Source: Bin87 sp965116785 (lineage in GTDB: Bacteria; Chloroflexota; Dehalococcoidia; Lucifugimonadales; UBA3495). From it: a stretch of 64,000 nucleotides of DNA. Location: contig OZ220731.1 of the NCBI GenBank assembly GCA_965116785.1, positions 3,348,001-3,412,000 of the forward strand, written 5' to 3'. Of the stretch, positions 1-10,000 are shown piece by piece (position 1 is the first letter of the stretch; the number at the start of each line of letters is the position of its first letter). Made by a program: the position numbers and the translations under genes. Under the pieces are notes generated by a model. The model was not told the origin of the DNA, made no database searches, and saw only the letters and a program-made list of their open reading frames with translations.

Positions 1-2628
1 AACCCGAGCATCTCCGACGAAATACTGAACATCGCGCTGCAGCTCCCTGGAGAACAATCGGCGCAACTGCTGCCTGAAGTGCTCCGCTGTACGCGCGCTT
101 CCACGCCGAACTTGTCCCACCGGTTGCCCGACCTGCTGGCTCACTGGACCGAAGAAGGACAGACAGCAGCCGCGCTGGAGCTCGCCAAGAGGGTTGTGTA
201 TTTCGCCCCGGATCCTGAACGGGATGAAAAGGAAACCAGACGACGAGAAAACCCGCACGACTGGATGACAGCGCTACAGCCTGTTCCTCGCCTGGAGCAA
301 TGGGACTATATGCAGTTGATGGAACAGGGCATGCGACAATTCGCCGCCGCGGAGCCCTACCAGAGCGCGCGCCTCCTCATCTCCGCCGTGAACCGGTTGA
401 TCCGGCAGACTCTTCATCAAGATGAACTTGACCGGGACGGAGATGAGGACTATTCGCAAATTTGGTATCAGCGCGTGGACGGTCCGTCGGCTGAGGTGCT
501 GCAACCGAGCGAGACGCTCGTGTTCACGATGACGTACGCGTGTGAGCAAGTTTGGGAGAGCGATCCAGACTCGGCCGCTGCACTGGATGAGGAGCTGCGC
601 AACCGGCGGTGGCGAATTTTCCGACGGCTGCGCCAGCACCTCTACGCGCTACATCCCGATGAGCGGACGAAACCCTGGATACGGCAGGAGATTCTCCAAC
701 ATCAGGGTCATGGTCACCGTCAATACCACTACGAGTTCCAGCAGATGCTGCGCTCCGCCTTCGAGACCTTAGGCTACGACTTGCTCACTGAAGAGGAACT
801 GATGCCCATCTTCGAAGCCATCCTGGGCGGGCCGGACCAGGATGCGGCCCGTAGGTCAATGGGCGAGCACCACTCCGAGGAACTGCTCGAACGACGTCGA
901 CGCAACTTCCACCGCATGCAGCTGCAACCGTTCCGGAACGTACTCTTCGGCAGGTTTCGGGACTACCTTCAGGACTTGGAGCAAGAGGCAGGCAGGCTCG
1001 TTTCAGATGAGGATTATATGCCGGTTGGACCAATGCGAGCGGGCATGATCAGCGGGCACAGCCCCATTTCCGTAGCAGAACTGGCAGGCCTGGAAGACGA
1101 AGACCTCCTGTCCTACATTAACAACTGGGATGACGAACACGTCGATACTGAAGACTGGCTGGTGGAGACCACCATCGACGCACTGTCGGACGCATTCGGG
1201 CAACTGTTCCAACAGGCCATAATCCCAACTCCAGCCCGCCTGCATTTCTGGCTCGAAAACCGGCACCGGATCGAGCGACCCATCTACGTCCGCAAGATGC
1301 TCGACGCAATGAACCCTCGAGTTGCAACACAGGATCTAAGTGATCTCGACCGATGGCTGGACTTCTGCGAGTGGGTGCTCTCGCACCCTGATCGGGAGCG
1401 CCAGCCCAGCGTCGAACCCAGCGACCGGACGAGGGACAATCCCTACTGGGGCGACTGCCGCCGAGCTGTGGGCGACCTGATGGGCAGGGTGATCTCGACT
1501 GGTTTGGAAAACGGAGTTGCCATGCCGTCAATCTGCCGACACAGATTGCCCACCCTCCTCGAGACTCTGTGCACGGAATACGACTGGCACTTGGACGAGG
1601 ACCAGACGGATTTCTCGGGACACGATGATGCGTTTGGGCGAGCCATCGGCAATACCCGAAGTCGTGCGTTGGCCGACCTGTTGAAGTTTGGCCGGTGGCT
1701 GCGGAATCATGATCCACAAGGCGATGTTGAGGCAATCACGGCAACTTTGGAGGAGAGATTCTCTCCGACTACTCCGCGTCCGTTGACCACTCCAGAGAGG
1801 GCTATTCTGGGCATCGGATTCCTAGATGCGCTGACCATGGATGAATCCTGGGCCTTGTCGCGCAAATCCGACTTCTTCCCGCGGGGTGCTTGGCGCGACT
1901 GGATCGTTCCATTCAGCGTTTTCCTCTACTATCATCACCCCTACCGGCGGCTCTTTGAAATCTTCAGGGGCGACTTCGCTTTCGCGGCGCAGAATATCCC
2001 GGCTCACGCCGAACAGGACCCCTCGCTCTCTCGGGTGCTGGACACCCTCGGCCAGCGACTGCTCATATATCACGCCAACGGAATGTTTCCACTGTTGGGA
2101 GACTCCAGTCCACTGGAAAGTTACTACCTGAAGACCGCTGGACGGCGGCAGCACTGGGCGGATCTGTTCGAAAACGCGGGCAGGATCCTGCACCACCACG
2201 ATGGAGAACTGGACGAAGTCGTGAAGAGCCGGTATGAGGCATTCTTTGAATGGCGGCTCGAGGTGGGCGATCCCAGTGAGTTGGCGCGGTTTGATTCCTG
2301 GCTGGAGGCCAACTGCCTCAGCGCAGAATGGCGTCTGCACGCCTACTCCCGCGCCTTGGACGTATGCCAATTTGACCGCGGTTCCTTCTGGCACCGTTGG
2401 GCGCCGTTATCGAAGATGCTCCCTGAGCATACCGCCAGAGTCGTCGAGTGTTTTGCCAAGCTGGTGGAGAAATTCGAGAACGACGCGTACGTATCTCCAG
2501 AACCCGCGAAGCGCATCCTCAACGCAGGTATGGCCAGCGACGAGCCTGAGGTGCGTCAAAACGCGGAGCGTACTCGTGAGATCCTGCTCGCCAGCGGCCG
2601 CTTCGACGTATCCAACTTGGATGAATAG
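1..2628 (+). CDS. C-terminal part of a very large helical protein (5' end outside window)
   Basis: The frame is open from base 1 without a stop, so the GTG at 79 is probably internal and the gene starts upstream of the window. The visible 876 codons give a soluble, acidic, Trp- and Arg-rich protein without membrane segments, a P-loop or recognisable catalytic motifs. It looks like long arrays of alpha-helical (TPR/HEAT-like) segments, for example the stretch RLPDLLAHWTEEGQTAAALE near the start. Proteins of this look are often the sensor half of STAND/NACHT-type ATPases in defence islands, and the neighbours (DUF262, SIR2-NTPase, type III restriction) fit. That role is inference from context only, because the N-terminal effector or ATPase domain would lie outside. 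The coding frame itself is convincing from its length and codon use. Confidence 0.85.
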   Translation, partial: NPSISDEILNIALQLPGEQSAQLLPEVLRCTRASTPNLSHRLPDLLAHWTEEGQTAAALELAKRVVYFAPDPERDEKETRRRENPHDWMTALQPVPRLEQWDYMQLMEQGMRQFAAAEPYQSARLLISAVNRLIRQTLHQDELDRDGDEDYSQIWYQRVDGPSAEVLQPSETLVFTMTYACEQVWESDPDSAAALDEELRNRRWRIFRRLRQHLYALHPDERTKPWIRQEILQHQGHGHRQYHYEFQQMLRSAFETLGYDLLTEEELMPIFEAILGGPDQDAARRSMGEHHSEELLERRRRNFHRMQLQPFRNVLFGRFRDYLQDLEQEAGRLVSDEDYMPVGPMRAGMISGHSPISVAELAGLEDEDLLSYINNWDDEHVDTEDWLVETTIDALSDAFGQLFQQAIIPTPARLHFWLENRHRIERPIYVRKMLDAMNPRVATQDLSDLDRWLDFCEWVLSHPDRERQPSVEPSDRTRDNPYWGDCRRAVGDLMGRVISTGLENGVAMPSICRHRLPTLLETLCTEYDWHLDEDQTDFSGHDDAFGRAIGNTRSRALADLLKFGRWLRNHDPQGDVEAITATLEERFSPTTPRPLTTPERAILGIGFLDALTMDESWALSRKSDFFPRGAWRDWIVPFSVFLYYHHPYRRLFEIFRGDFAFAAQNIPAHAEQDPSLSRVLDTLGQRLLIYHANGMFPLLGDSSPLESYYLKTAGRRQHWADLFENAGRILHHHDGELDEVVKSRYEAFFEWRLEVGDPSELARFDSWLEANCLSAEWRLHAYSRALDVCQFDRGSFWHRWAPLSKMLPEHTARVVECFAKLVEKFENDAYVSPEPAKRILNAGMASDEPEVRQNAERTREILLASGRFDVSNLDE

Positions 2629-2901
2629 GTTAGGTCGCGCGTTTTGACGCCCGCCGCCCGTCGGACAGGTTGACGGGCCTGCCCTGTTGCGGCACTTGCC
2701 TGAGTATCTTGCGGGCTTGACGTTTTTTCATGGTCGGGCTGTTCCGAATGCGGGTTTGGCATTGGTCGTGCACCGGGAGTATACAGTTTTCAACATCACG
2801 CGGTGCCGTGTGGCGAACCGGAACTCGATGTCCCGCCGGCGTTAGGGCGGCCACGTCTCCAGCCTGGGGGCGATGAGTGGCCTGTCAAACCGGCGCTTCC
2901 G

Positions 2902-4464
2902 TCAGAAGGACGGGCTCATGCTTTGCTGCATGGCGGTGATGAGGTCAGTGGCGTCGTCGGCGATCATGGCCGTGCGCGCCGCCGCCAGCTTGTAGAAGTT
3001 CTGTGGCGCCCACAGCGTCTGGTCTTCGGGGATCTGGTGGTGACGGAGCGCGCCCGGCATCTGCGCCGCAATCTTGTGCAGATACTGCTCCGGTGAGCGG
3101 TGCGCCCTGATGCTCTTCGCCGTGGTGGTGCTGACGAGCACGGTGTTGGCGAGGCAGTGGTACAGCTCAGGGTCGGGAAGGGCGTCCTGGCCGAATAGGT
3201 GGTGCACCGCCAGCTCGTTGTCTTCGAGCTCGCGAAGGGGTCGGCCGGTGACCCAGTCTCGGCACGTGGGCTGCATCCGCAGTGCCTGCACCAGGATGTG
3301 GTGGGTGCTGGGTGATTTGGTCTGGTAGTCGTATCGCGTCGGCTCGGTCAGGCTGGGCCCGTGGCGGGAGTCGGAGATTTTCCGCAGTTCGTGCCAGCGG
3401 TTATCGGAGTCCAGGGCGTCCAGTTCTTGGTTGACGGAGCTGGCCGAGGAGCCGCCTCGGTAGCCGCGCAGCGTGGTGGTCAGCAGGTAGGCCATGCCCT
3501 TGACCTCGTCCTCCGGCGTCGGGAAGGCGCCGCCGTGGTTTTGAAGGTAGCGGGCCAGCACGGAGATGGGCGCCACGGTGCGGAAGGCGTTCTTGGTCCG
3601 GATTGCCAGATGCTTCTCCATGGCGGCGCCGATGGCGCTGAGGCAGTCGTCCACTTGGGCGAAGGCGTTTTGGAGTCGTTCCGCCGAGGCGTCGGCGCGG
3701 CTCAGGCCGTAGCGCTGCTGTCGGCCGTTCAGGAGGATGCCGGCGGTGCGGATGATATTCGACTTGGTGACCACGTTGCGGAGCGGGGTGTCCTGCCACT
3801 TGGCGATCATGTCGTGAATCGTCGAACGGGCGGCGGGCCACTTGGGCGACACCCACATGGTCTCGATGTCGTCCTGGGTGACCTTTCGCCCGTTGTTCTG
3901 CATGCGGGCGAAGAGTTCCATCACTTCCTGGAGCTTGATCTCGGGGGCGATGGTCGAGACCATGATCTGCCGGTCGGCGATGTTCTGGATGGTTCGAATG
4001 TTGCGGACGCACTGCCGCCATTCCTTGCCGGTCCGCTTGGGCCGAAGTTCCTGCTCCATGGCCTCCAGCTTGGTGGCATTGTCTCGAATGATGTCGCAGA
4101 CCGGCATCCACTGGGGCCGGCGGTTCATCATCGGCGACCAGAACCGGAAGTTGCCGGTGAGGACGTTGACGTGGAGACCCAACGGTGGCGCGGGAGCGTT
4201 TGGCAGGATGGTGGGCGGCAGGGCGTTTTCCATGGCGGTGTAGATGCTGAGCAGTCGCTGCTGGCCGTCCACGATGAGTTTGTGGACTTGGCCCTCGGGG
4301 GTGGGCTGTTCCCAGAAGGTGAATAGCCCGATGGGGTGGCCCTTGAACAGTGAGTCCCAAAGGGTGGCGATGTGGGATTTGGTCCAGGACCAGTCGCGCT
4401 GCCAGTACTCGCAGTAGGCGGTGCCTTGGCGCATTTCGTCGACGATGTTGCGGATGGTGGTCAT
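2902..4464 (-). CDS. DUF262 (GmrSD-type) protein with degenerate HNH-like C-terminus
   Basis: The 520-aa product starts at an ATG preceded by AAGGAG eight bases upstream. The N-terminus has the DUF262 layout: an aromatic/Arg segment (WQRDWSW, residues 21-27), a hydrophobic helix with GHPIG, then IVDGQQR at 64-70, the ParB-like DGQQR nucleotide-binding motif of GmrS and BrxU-type type IV restriction proteins. Near residues 418-450, AVHHLFGQ followed by a LANTVLVS segment resembles the DUF1524 His-Me-finger block (HHIFP...N). Phe-Pro of the usual motif is changed, so nuclease activity is uncertain. The family cuts modified DNA or senses phage in an NTP-dependent way. The gene is alone on this strand between two large plus-strand genes. 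I am confident of the family and less so of the substrate. Confidence 0.85.
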   Translation of the reverse strand: MTTIRNIVDEMRQGTAYCEYWQRDWSWTKSHIATLWDSLFKGHPIGLFTFWEQPTPEGQVHKLIVDGQQRLLSIYTAMENALPPTILPNAPAPPLGLHVNVLTGNFRFWSPMMNRRPQWMPVCDIIRDNATKLEAMEQELRPKRTGKEWRQCVRNIRTIQNIADRQIMVSTIAPEIKLQEVMELFARMQNNGRKVTQDDIETMWVSPKWPAARSTIHDMIAKWQDTPLRNVVTKSNIIRTAGILLNGRQQRYGLSRADASAERLQNAFAQVDDCLSAIGAAMEKHLAIRTKNAFRTVAPISVLARYLQNHGGAFPTPEDEVKGMAYLLTTTLRGYRGGSSASSVNQELDALDSDNRWHELRKISDSRHGPSLTEPTRYDYQTKSPSTHHILVQALRMQPTCRDWVTGRPLRELEDNELAVHHLFGQDALPDPELYHCLANTVLVSTTTAKSIRAHRSPEQYLHKIAAQMPGALRHHQIPEDQTLWAPQNFYKLAAARTAMIADDATDLITAMQQSMSPSF

Positions 4465-5307
4465 GTCTTTTGCTCCTTGCTGAATCGGTCATGCTACGGT
4501 CAGCTTTTTCAATACCCGGCCGTGGTTCGGGGTTGCGGGCGGGTGTCCAGGGTGTAGGATCGGTGCTGGTGCCCATCGACGGTGCCGTCACATATATCTT
4601 GTTCATTGTGCTGCCAATGGTGCGGGCGGTCCCGGGCCGCTCTGCCCGGCGGCTTTCTCGGTTTGGGAGCAATGGCAGGAGCCCGAGCCGCGAGGCATTC
4701 GACCAGCGGCTTTGCGCGGCCCGAGTTCGGGGCAGGGAGGCCCCAACATGCCGCCGGGTGGCGTGCATGGCGTCCGGCGATTTTCGACAGTGCAGCAAAA
4801 GACCGTCCAACCGGACGGCCTCATGCTTGTAGATTGTCAATTTGGTTGAGCGTTCGCGATCGCCACAGTTCCTGACGGAAACGGTCCCCGGGCCGTTTTT
4901 GGTGGCCCTGAGGCGAATTGCCTGCCGCTAGCGTTCTGCTCGGACGTTGTAGGCGGCATCCAACTGGACATCGCGTTGGTTGGCCAGCATCTCTTGGTCG
5001 CTTCTGATCGGTTCGTCGGCGTCGAAGTCGGATGGCACCATGGTCTAGCCCCTCGTAGTTTGCCTTGAACCAGTAGGCCCATTTGCAGGATCGGTGGTTG
5101 GCCATCCGACTCGTCAGTCGTGCGGTTTTTTTGGTACCCTTTCATTCCGATTTGCCCTTGGGTGTTTGAAGAGGGCACAAATGGGTTCTTGGTCCGGCCA
5201 ATATCTTGGCAGTAAATCGTATGTCGACCTGATGGTTTTCCTTCCTGTTTCTTCCCGACGGGGCTTTGGTATTTGTGATTTCCTCACTCGTTGAAGTGGT
5301 TGCATAC
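4465..5307. other. Intergenic stretch without a recognisable gene
   Basis: About 840 bases lie between the divergently transcribed DUF262 gene and the SIR2 gene. Short open frames exist on both strands (for example 4603-4824 and 4837-5178 minus), but none has a family motif, a clear ribosome-binding site or a convincing protein composition. The GC-rich part at 4610-4800 looks like degraded sequence. Promoters for the two outward-facing genes should lie here, but I could not assign them. Confidence 0.5.
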
Positions 5308-7409
5308 ATGGATTTGCCGACTAATTTGTTGCACAGTGTCCGCGAGGGAAACGTCTTCTGGTCCTTGGTGCTGGTGCCTCAATGGGTGCGACGGGTCCCG
5401 ACGGTCAGGGGAGCCCTTCTGGTCCAGGTCTCGCTCGCTTGATTGCTGAGCGATTCCTTCCGCCAGAGTTTGCTGAGGAGACGCTCGCGGTAGTTTCGGA
5501 GCTCGCTGCTTCCGAGGCAGATCTTCGCACGGTTCAGGATTTTGTCGGTTCTGTTTTCGAACCCTTGCAGCCTGCTTCATTTCATCTTCTGCTGCCCGAA
5601 TTCAGATGGGCTGCATTGGCAACTACCAACTACGATTTGGTGGTAGAGCGCGCGTATTCTCAGTGCAGGCGCCCTGCTCAAGATGTTGTCCCGTTCATCA
5701 AGGACGGCGACCGCGTGGAGCAGAAACTTCGTGATCCTCGTGGCCTGATGCTTTTGAAGTTACACGGCTGCATCACGAGCACTGCCGACACCTCTGTCCC
5801 TCTGATCCTTAGCGTTGATCAGTACGTGACTTACCGCCAAGGCCGTGAGCGTGTCTTTGGGCATTTGAAGGAAAAAGCTCGTGAACTTCCGCTGGTATTC
5901 GTTGGACACAGTCTACGGGACCCTGACATTCGCGAGTTGCTCCTCGAGCTTGGGTCCCCCGAGAGTAGGCCGTTGTTCTATGCGGTGGTGCCCAGCATTA
6001 CGGATACCGAGCGGCGGTTCTGGGAAAGCAGGCGGATCGCGCCTCTCCAGGGGACATTCGAGGAGTTCCTCACTTCTTTGGATCAGCAAGTGACGTCTCC
6101 ATTCCGCACGGTTATCCCTGTGCCTGTCCTTGCTGACGTTCCCATCTCTGAGCGATTCATCAATCCTGATCCCCAATTGAGTGCTTCCTGCTTGGCTTTC
6201 CTCAAAAACGATGTAGAGTACGTGCGTCGCGGCATGGTGGTCGAGCCAATCACGCCTCAAGAGTTTTACCGTGGTACCAATCGTCGTTGGTCTGCTGTTG
6301 AAAGTGATCTCGATGTGCGGCGCCGTGTACAGGATCTTGTCTTGACCGAAGCGGTCCTGACCGATGAAGGCGTGAGAAGCTGTCAGTTTTACGTGCTCAA
6401 GGGGCATGCCGGCTCCGGGAAGTCGGTTTTGCTCCAGAGGACGGCTTGGGAAGCCGCTTTGGAATACAACCGGCTATGCCTGTTTCTAGAACCCGGTGCC
6501 GCGCTGCAGTTCGAGCCTCTTTTCGAATTGTCGCAGGTGGTCAATGAACGGATATATCTCTTCGTTGATGACGTTGGTGATCGTGCGGCTGAGGTCTTGG
6601 ACTTTATCCGGCGGTGCCGCAACCGTCGTGTCGCGCTCACCGTCATCGGAGCCGAGCGGATCAATGAGTGGAACATGTCGTGTGGCGAACTTGAGCCGTA
6701 TTTGACCGACGAGTTCTCGGTTCGTTACCTCTCGAGCAATGAGATCGACTCTTTGCTGGCTCTCTTGGAGAAACACAGGTCATTGTTCCGCCTCGAGGCG
6801 TTGGATCCTGAGGAGCGCAAAAACGCTTTCACGGAGCGTGCTGGTCGTCAGCTGCTGGTCGCTCTGCATGAAGCTACCCAAGGTAAGCCATTCGAGGACA
6901 TCATCGCGGACGAATACGAGGAGGTGCAACCGGATCTTGCTCGCCTCATGTATCTCGGCATCTGTTTTTTGAATCAGTTCGACGTGCCAGTGCGGGCAGG
7001 TGTCGTCAGTCGGCTTTACGGCATCAGTTTCACTGACTTTGAGGAGCGTTTCTTCTCTCCGTTGGAGACCTTGGTCTTCGCCACGCAGGATTGGCGTTCC
7101 CGCGATTACGTGTACCGCACGCGCCATCCGCACATCGCTGAATTGGTGGTTCGACGGTTTGCAGGGACTGCTTCCAGTCGTTTTGATATGGCACTTCAGG
7201 TCATCAATGCCCTCAATGTCGACTACGACTCTGATCGCAAGGTATTTCAGCGTCTGACCCGCGGGAGGGTCCTTGCTGAGCAATTCACCGACCCTGGCAT
7301 GGTTGAGGCTTTGTACGCAGCCGCGTTCCAACAAGTTGGTGAGGACCCGTTCTTGCTACAGCAAGTTGCTGTGTACGAGATGAGACGCCGCGGGGGGAAC
7401 TTGGCTAAG
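5308..7409 (+). pseudogene. SIR2-NTPase-TPR gene, 5' part (frameshifted, then cut by IS21)
   Basis: From 5382 the frame encodes SIR2 motifs: TTNYD, KLHGC (catalytic-type His) and GHSLRDPD at residues 81-85, 126-130 and 175-182. A P-loop NTPase follows with GHAGSGKS (341-348) and IYLFVDD (391-397), the order seen in SIR2-STAND defence proteins (Avs5-like). The expected SIR2 N-terminus is split. The ATG at 5308 reads M-D-L-P-T-N-L-L-H-S-V-R-E-G-N-V, while LLVLGAGAS continues one frame over from about 5355, with a stop upstream at 5322. One missing base near 5354 explains this. At 7409 the frame runs into the IS21 element and resumes at 10001. Such proteins are thought to deplete NAD on phage sensing. 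This copy should be inactive unless the frameshift is a sequencing error and the element is excised. Confidence 0.85.
7404..7409. repeat. IS21 target-site duplication, left copy (GCTAAG)
   Basis: The six bases GCTAAG directly precede the left end of the element and reappear directly after its right end (9995-10000). This is the 4-8 bp duplication expected of IS21 transposition and fixes the insertion point to the base. Confidence 0.9.
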
Positions 7410-7545
7410 TGTCATTTTCCAAAGTCATTGACCCCTAAATCGGGGAAATTTGCCAGGGTCATGGGCCCAGGTTTACAGGGTCATTGACCCACCCCTGGAA
7501 GCCAAATCGGTGATCATCGCCGCACTTCGATTTTGAGGTGCAGCG

Positions 7546-9117
7546 ATGGCCTACCGGGAGGTTTTCAGGATGGAGATACAGGAGATCATTCGCCGCTGGC
7601 AGGCAGGAATGGGCCGGCGGCAGATAGCGGCGGGCACCGGTCTGTCGCGCAACACGGTGCGCAGGTATCTGTCGGCAGCGAGGGCGGAGGGCGTTGCCCA
7701 GGACGGGCCGGCGCCTACCGAAGAGCAGCTGAGCCGATTGGCGGCGGTTGGTCAATCGGGGCCGCGGCGGGTGGAGGCGCCCAGCCAGGACCAGTTGGAG
7801 CCCTGGGCGGATCAGATCTACCGCTGGATTGCCAAAGACCGGTTGCAGATGACCCGCATCCACGAGCTGCTCTTGGCGCGAGGCTGTGCGTTGTCGTATC
7901 AGTCGCTGCGGCGTTTCGTGCTGAAGCGCAACTGGCGGCGGCCCAGCAAGACCACGGTGCGGATGGCGGACACGCCGCCCGGCGAGGTGGCCGAGGCCGA
8001 CTTCGGACGCTTGGGCATGATCACCGATCCGGCCACCGGCAAGCGCAAGGCGGTTTGGGCGATGGTCATCGTGCTGTGCCACTCCCGCCACTGCTTCGTC
8101 TGGCCCATGCAGCAGCACAAGCTGGAGGACGTGATCGCCGGCCTGGAAGCGGCCTGGGCCTTCTTCGGCGGGATGCCCAAATACCTGGTCATCGACAATT
8201 TCCCCGCCGCCGTGGTGGGTACCGACCCACTACATCCCATTCTCACCAAGGGTTTCCTGGAGTACGCCCAGCATCGCGGTTTCATCGCCGACCCGGCGCG
8301 CAAGGGACATCCCCAGGACAAGCCCAAGGTGGAACGCAAGGTGCCCTACGCCAGAGAGCGTTTCTACAAGGGTGCCGACTTCGACGACTTCACCCACGTG
8401 CGTGCCGCGGCACCGAAATGGTGCCTGGAGGTAGCCGGAATGCGCATCCACGGCACCACGCGGAAGAAACCCCTGGTGGTCTTCCAGGACGAGGAGCGTC
8501 ATACCCTGCTCCCCTGGGACGGAATGCCCTATGAGATCGCCCAATGGCGCACCAACGTCGTCCACCGGGACTTTCACATCCACTGCCTGGATGCGCTCTA
8601 CTCAGTGCCTTCCCACCTCTGCCCGCCGGGACAGGAGGTGGAGGTCAGGGTGGACAGCCAACTGGTGCGCATCTACCACCGTGCTCGGCTGATCAAGACC
8701 CATCCGCGCAAACCCAAGGGAGGCCGCTCCACCGACGTCGCCGACTACCCTCCCAAGATCAGTCCCTACACCACCAGGGATCCGGACCACATCAAGCGTG
8801 AGGCCGCCAAACTGGGACCCGCCGTGGGTGAGTTTGCCCAGCGCCTCTTCCAACGGGACCACCCCTGGGCCAAGCTCCGGCAGGGACACAAGCTACTGCG
8901 TCTCGGCCAGCGCTACACCGCCCAGCGCCTCGACGCCGCCTGCCAGCGTGCCCTGGACGTCGACCTCATCGACGTGAACCGGGTGGAACGCATCCTGATA
9001 CAGGCATTGGAAGAGGAGACCACGCCTCAACTGCCCTTGCCCCTGCCGCCCGGCCGCTTCGCTCGGCCCGGATCTGTCTTCGCACGTACCGACCCGTACC
9101 GCCGGAAGTCAGCCTGA
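7546..9117 (+). CDS. istA: IS21-family transposase IstA
   Basis: The 523-aa transposase has an N-terminal helix-turn-helix (residues about 15-42, with GMGRRQIAAGTGLSRNTVRR) that would bind the terminal repeats. The DDE catalytic core shows AEADFG (Asp152), VIDNFP (Asp217) and KVERKV (Glu263). A C-terminal beta-barrel and tail region follows (LYSVPSHL, about 350 onward). Length and motif order are normal for the family. The ATG at 7546 is used; an in-frame ATG at 7570 is an alternative. The gene lies 13 bp upstream of istB and works with it to insert the element. Nothing is missing, so it should be active. Confidence 0.95.
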   Translation: MAYREVFRMEIQEIIRRWQAGMGRRQIAAGTGLSRNTVRRYLSAARAEGVAQDGPAPTEEQLSRLAAVGQSGPRRVEAPSQDQLEPWADQIYRWIAKDRLQMTRIHELLLARGCALSYQSLRRFVLKRNWRRPSKTTVRMADTPPGEVAEADFGRLGMITDPATGKRKAVWAMVIVLCHSRHCFVWPMQQHKLEDVIAGLEAAWAFFGGMPKYLVIDNFPAAVVGTDPLHPILTKGFLEYAQHRGFIADPARKGHPQDKPKVERKVPYARERFYKGADFDDFTHVRAAAPKWCLEVAGMRIHGTTRKKPLVVFQDEERHTLLPWDGMPYEIAQWRTNVVHRDFHIHCLDALYSVPSHLCPPGQEVEVRVDSQLVRIYHRARLIKTHPRKPKGGRSTDVADYPPKISPYTTRDPDHIKREAAKLGPAVGEFAQRLFQRDHPWAKLRQGHKLLRLGQRYTAQRLDAACQRALDVDLIDVNRVERILIQALEEETTPQLPLPLPPGRFARPGSVFARTDPYRRKSA

Positions 9118-9130
9118 GGAGATTATACCC

Positions 9131-9898
9131 ATGACCCGCATCAACGAACTCACGCCTCTGCTCAAGCGGCTGCAACTGGGGCCCATGGCCGCCACCCTGC
9201 CCGAGCGCATCGCCTTGGCCCGCCGTGAGCAACTGGACTACGCCTCGTTTCTGGAAATCATCCTCAGCGATGAGGTCAACCGCCGCGCTCACCGTCGCAT
9301 TGAACTGCGCATCAAGGGCGCCGGTTTCGAGGAAACCTGTCGGCTGGAGGACTTCGACTGGTCGGCGTCGATTACTCTGGACCGTAGGCTCTTGGACGCC
9401 GTTTTCTCCTTGGAGTTTCTCGACAAGCACGAGCACGTGCTGCTGGTGGGACCGGCCGGCGTGGGCAAGAGCTTCCTGGCACAGGCCCTGGGGTATTCCG
9501 CCGTCCGCGCCAACCACACCGTCCGCTTCGTCCACGCCGACGACTTCTTCAAGAACATGGCCCAGGCCCGGGTCGACAACTCTATGGACCGCACCTTCCG
9601 GTCCTTCGTAACGCCCGACCTGCTCATCCTCGACGACCTGGGCCTGCACCGGCTCACCTCCCAGCAGTCCGCCGACCTCTACGAGCTCATCCTCAACCGG
9701 CACCGGTCATCCAGCTTCGTCATCACCAGCAATCGGGCCGTCGAAGAATGGCTCAGCATCTTCGATGACCCCATCCTGGGGAACAGCGCCCTGGATCGGC
9801 TGGCCAACGCCAGTTACCAAATCGTCATCGAGGGCGCCAGCTACCGGGAGCGGCTGTCGCCACATCGCGCCCTCCTGGGCGCTCAGGGAGGTGATTGA
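9131..9898 (+). CDS. istB: IS21-family helper ATPase IstB
   Basis: The 255-aa AAA+ ATPase is related to DnaC. The Walker A motif is GPAGVGKS (residues 107-114) and Walker B is LLILDDLG (about 165-171). A sensor-1 segment, SSFVITSNR, and the final LLDRL-type helix (here ALDRLANASYQ) are also present. The start is preceded by AGGAGA about eight bases upstream, just after the istA stop codon. IstB selects and remodels target DNA and stimulates IstA. The length is usual for the family and no damage is visible. Confidence 0.95.
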   Translation: MTRINELTPLLKRLQLGPMAATLPERIALARREQLDYASFLEIILSDEVNRRAHRRIELRIKGAGFEETCRLEDFDWSASITLDRRLLDAVFSLEFLDKHEHVLLVGPAGVGKSFLAQALGYSAVRANHTVRFVHADDFFKNMAQARVDNSMDRTFRSFVTPDLLILDDLGLHRLTSQQSADLYELILNRHRSSSFVITSNRAVEEWLSIFDDPILGNSALDRLANASYQIVIEGASYRERLSPHRALLGAQGGD

Positions 9899-9994
9899 CC
9901 GGCAAAACACAACCTGATATTTGTCAAATCATCGCGCTTCCAGGGTGGGTCAATGACCTTGGTCAAGCCGGGTCCATGACCCTGGAAATTGACA

Positions 9995-10000
9995 GCTAAG
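9995..10000. repeat. IS21 target-site duplication, right copy (GCTAAG)
   Basis: This is the second copy of GCTAAG, directly after the right end of the IS21 element. Removing 7410-10000 restores an unbroken reading frame for the interrupted host gene. Confidence 0.9.

Larger units (their letters stand above)
7410..9994 (+). mobile_element. Complete IS21-family insertion sequence
   Basis: The 2585-bp element has matching termini: the left end reads TGTCATTTTCCA and the right end, on the other strand, TGTCAATTTCCA. Each is followed by subterminal repeats of the type CCAGGGTCATGG and GGTCATTGACCCACCC, as is typical for the multiple terminal repeats of IS21. It carries the two-gene istA-istB cassette on the plus strand. 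The flanks are an exact 6-bp direct repeat, GCTAAG. Both genes are intact and the target duplication is perfect, which points to a fairly recent insertion. It lies inside the SIR2-NTPase-TPR gene, in the same direction. Confidence 0.95.

Noticed and set aside
3361..4326. Long plus-strand frames opposite the DUF262 gene
   Set aside because: They are shadows of the minus-strand gene, which has the family motifs; His/Gly/Val-rich antisense composition is typical of GC-rich DNA.
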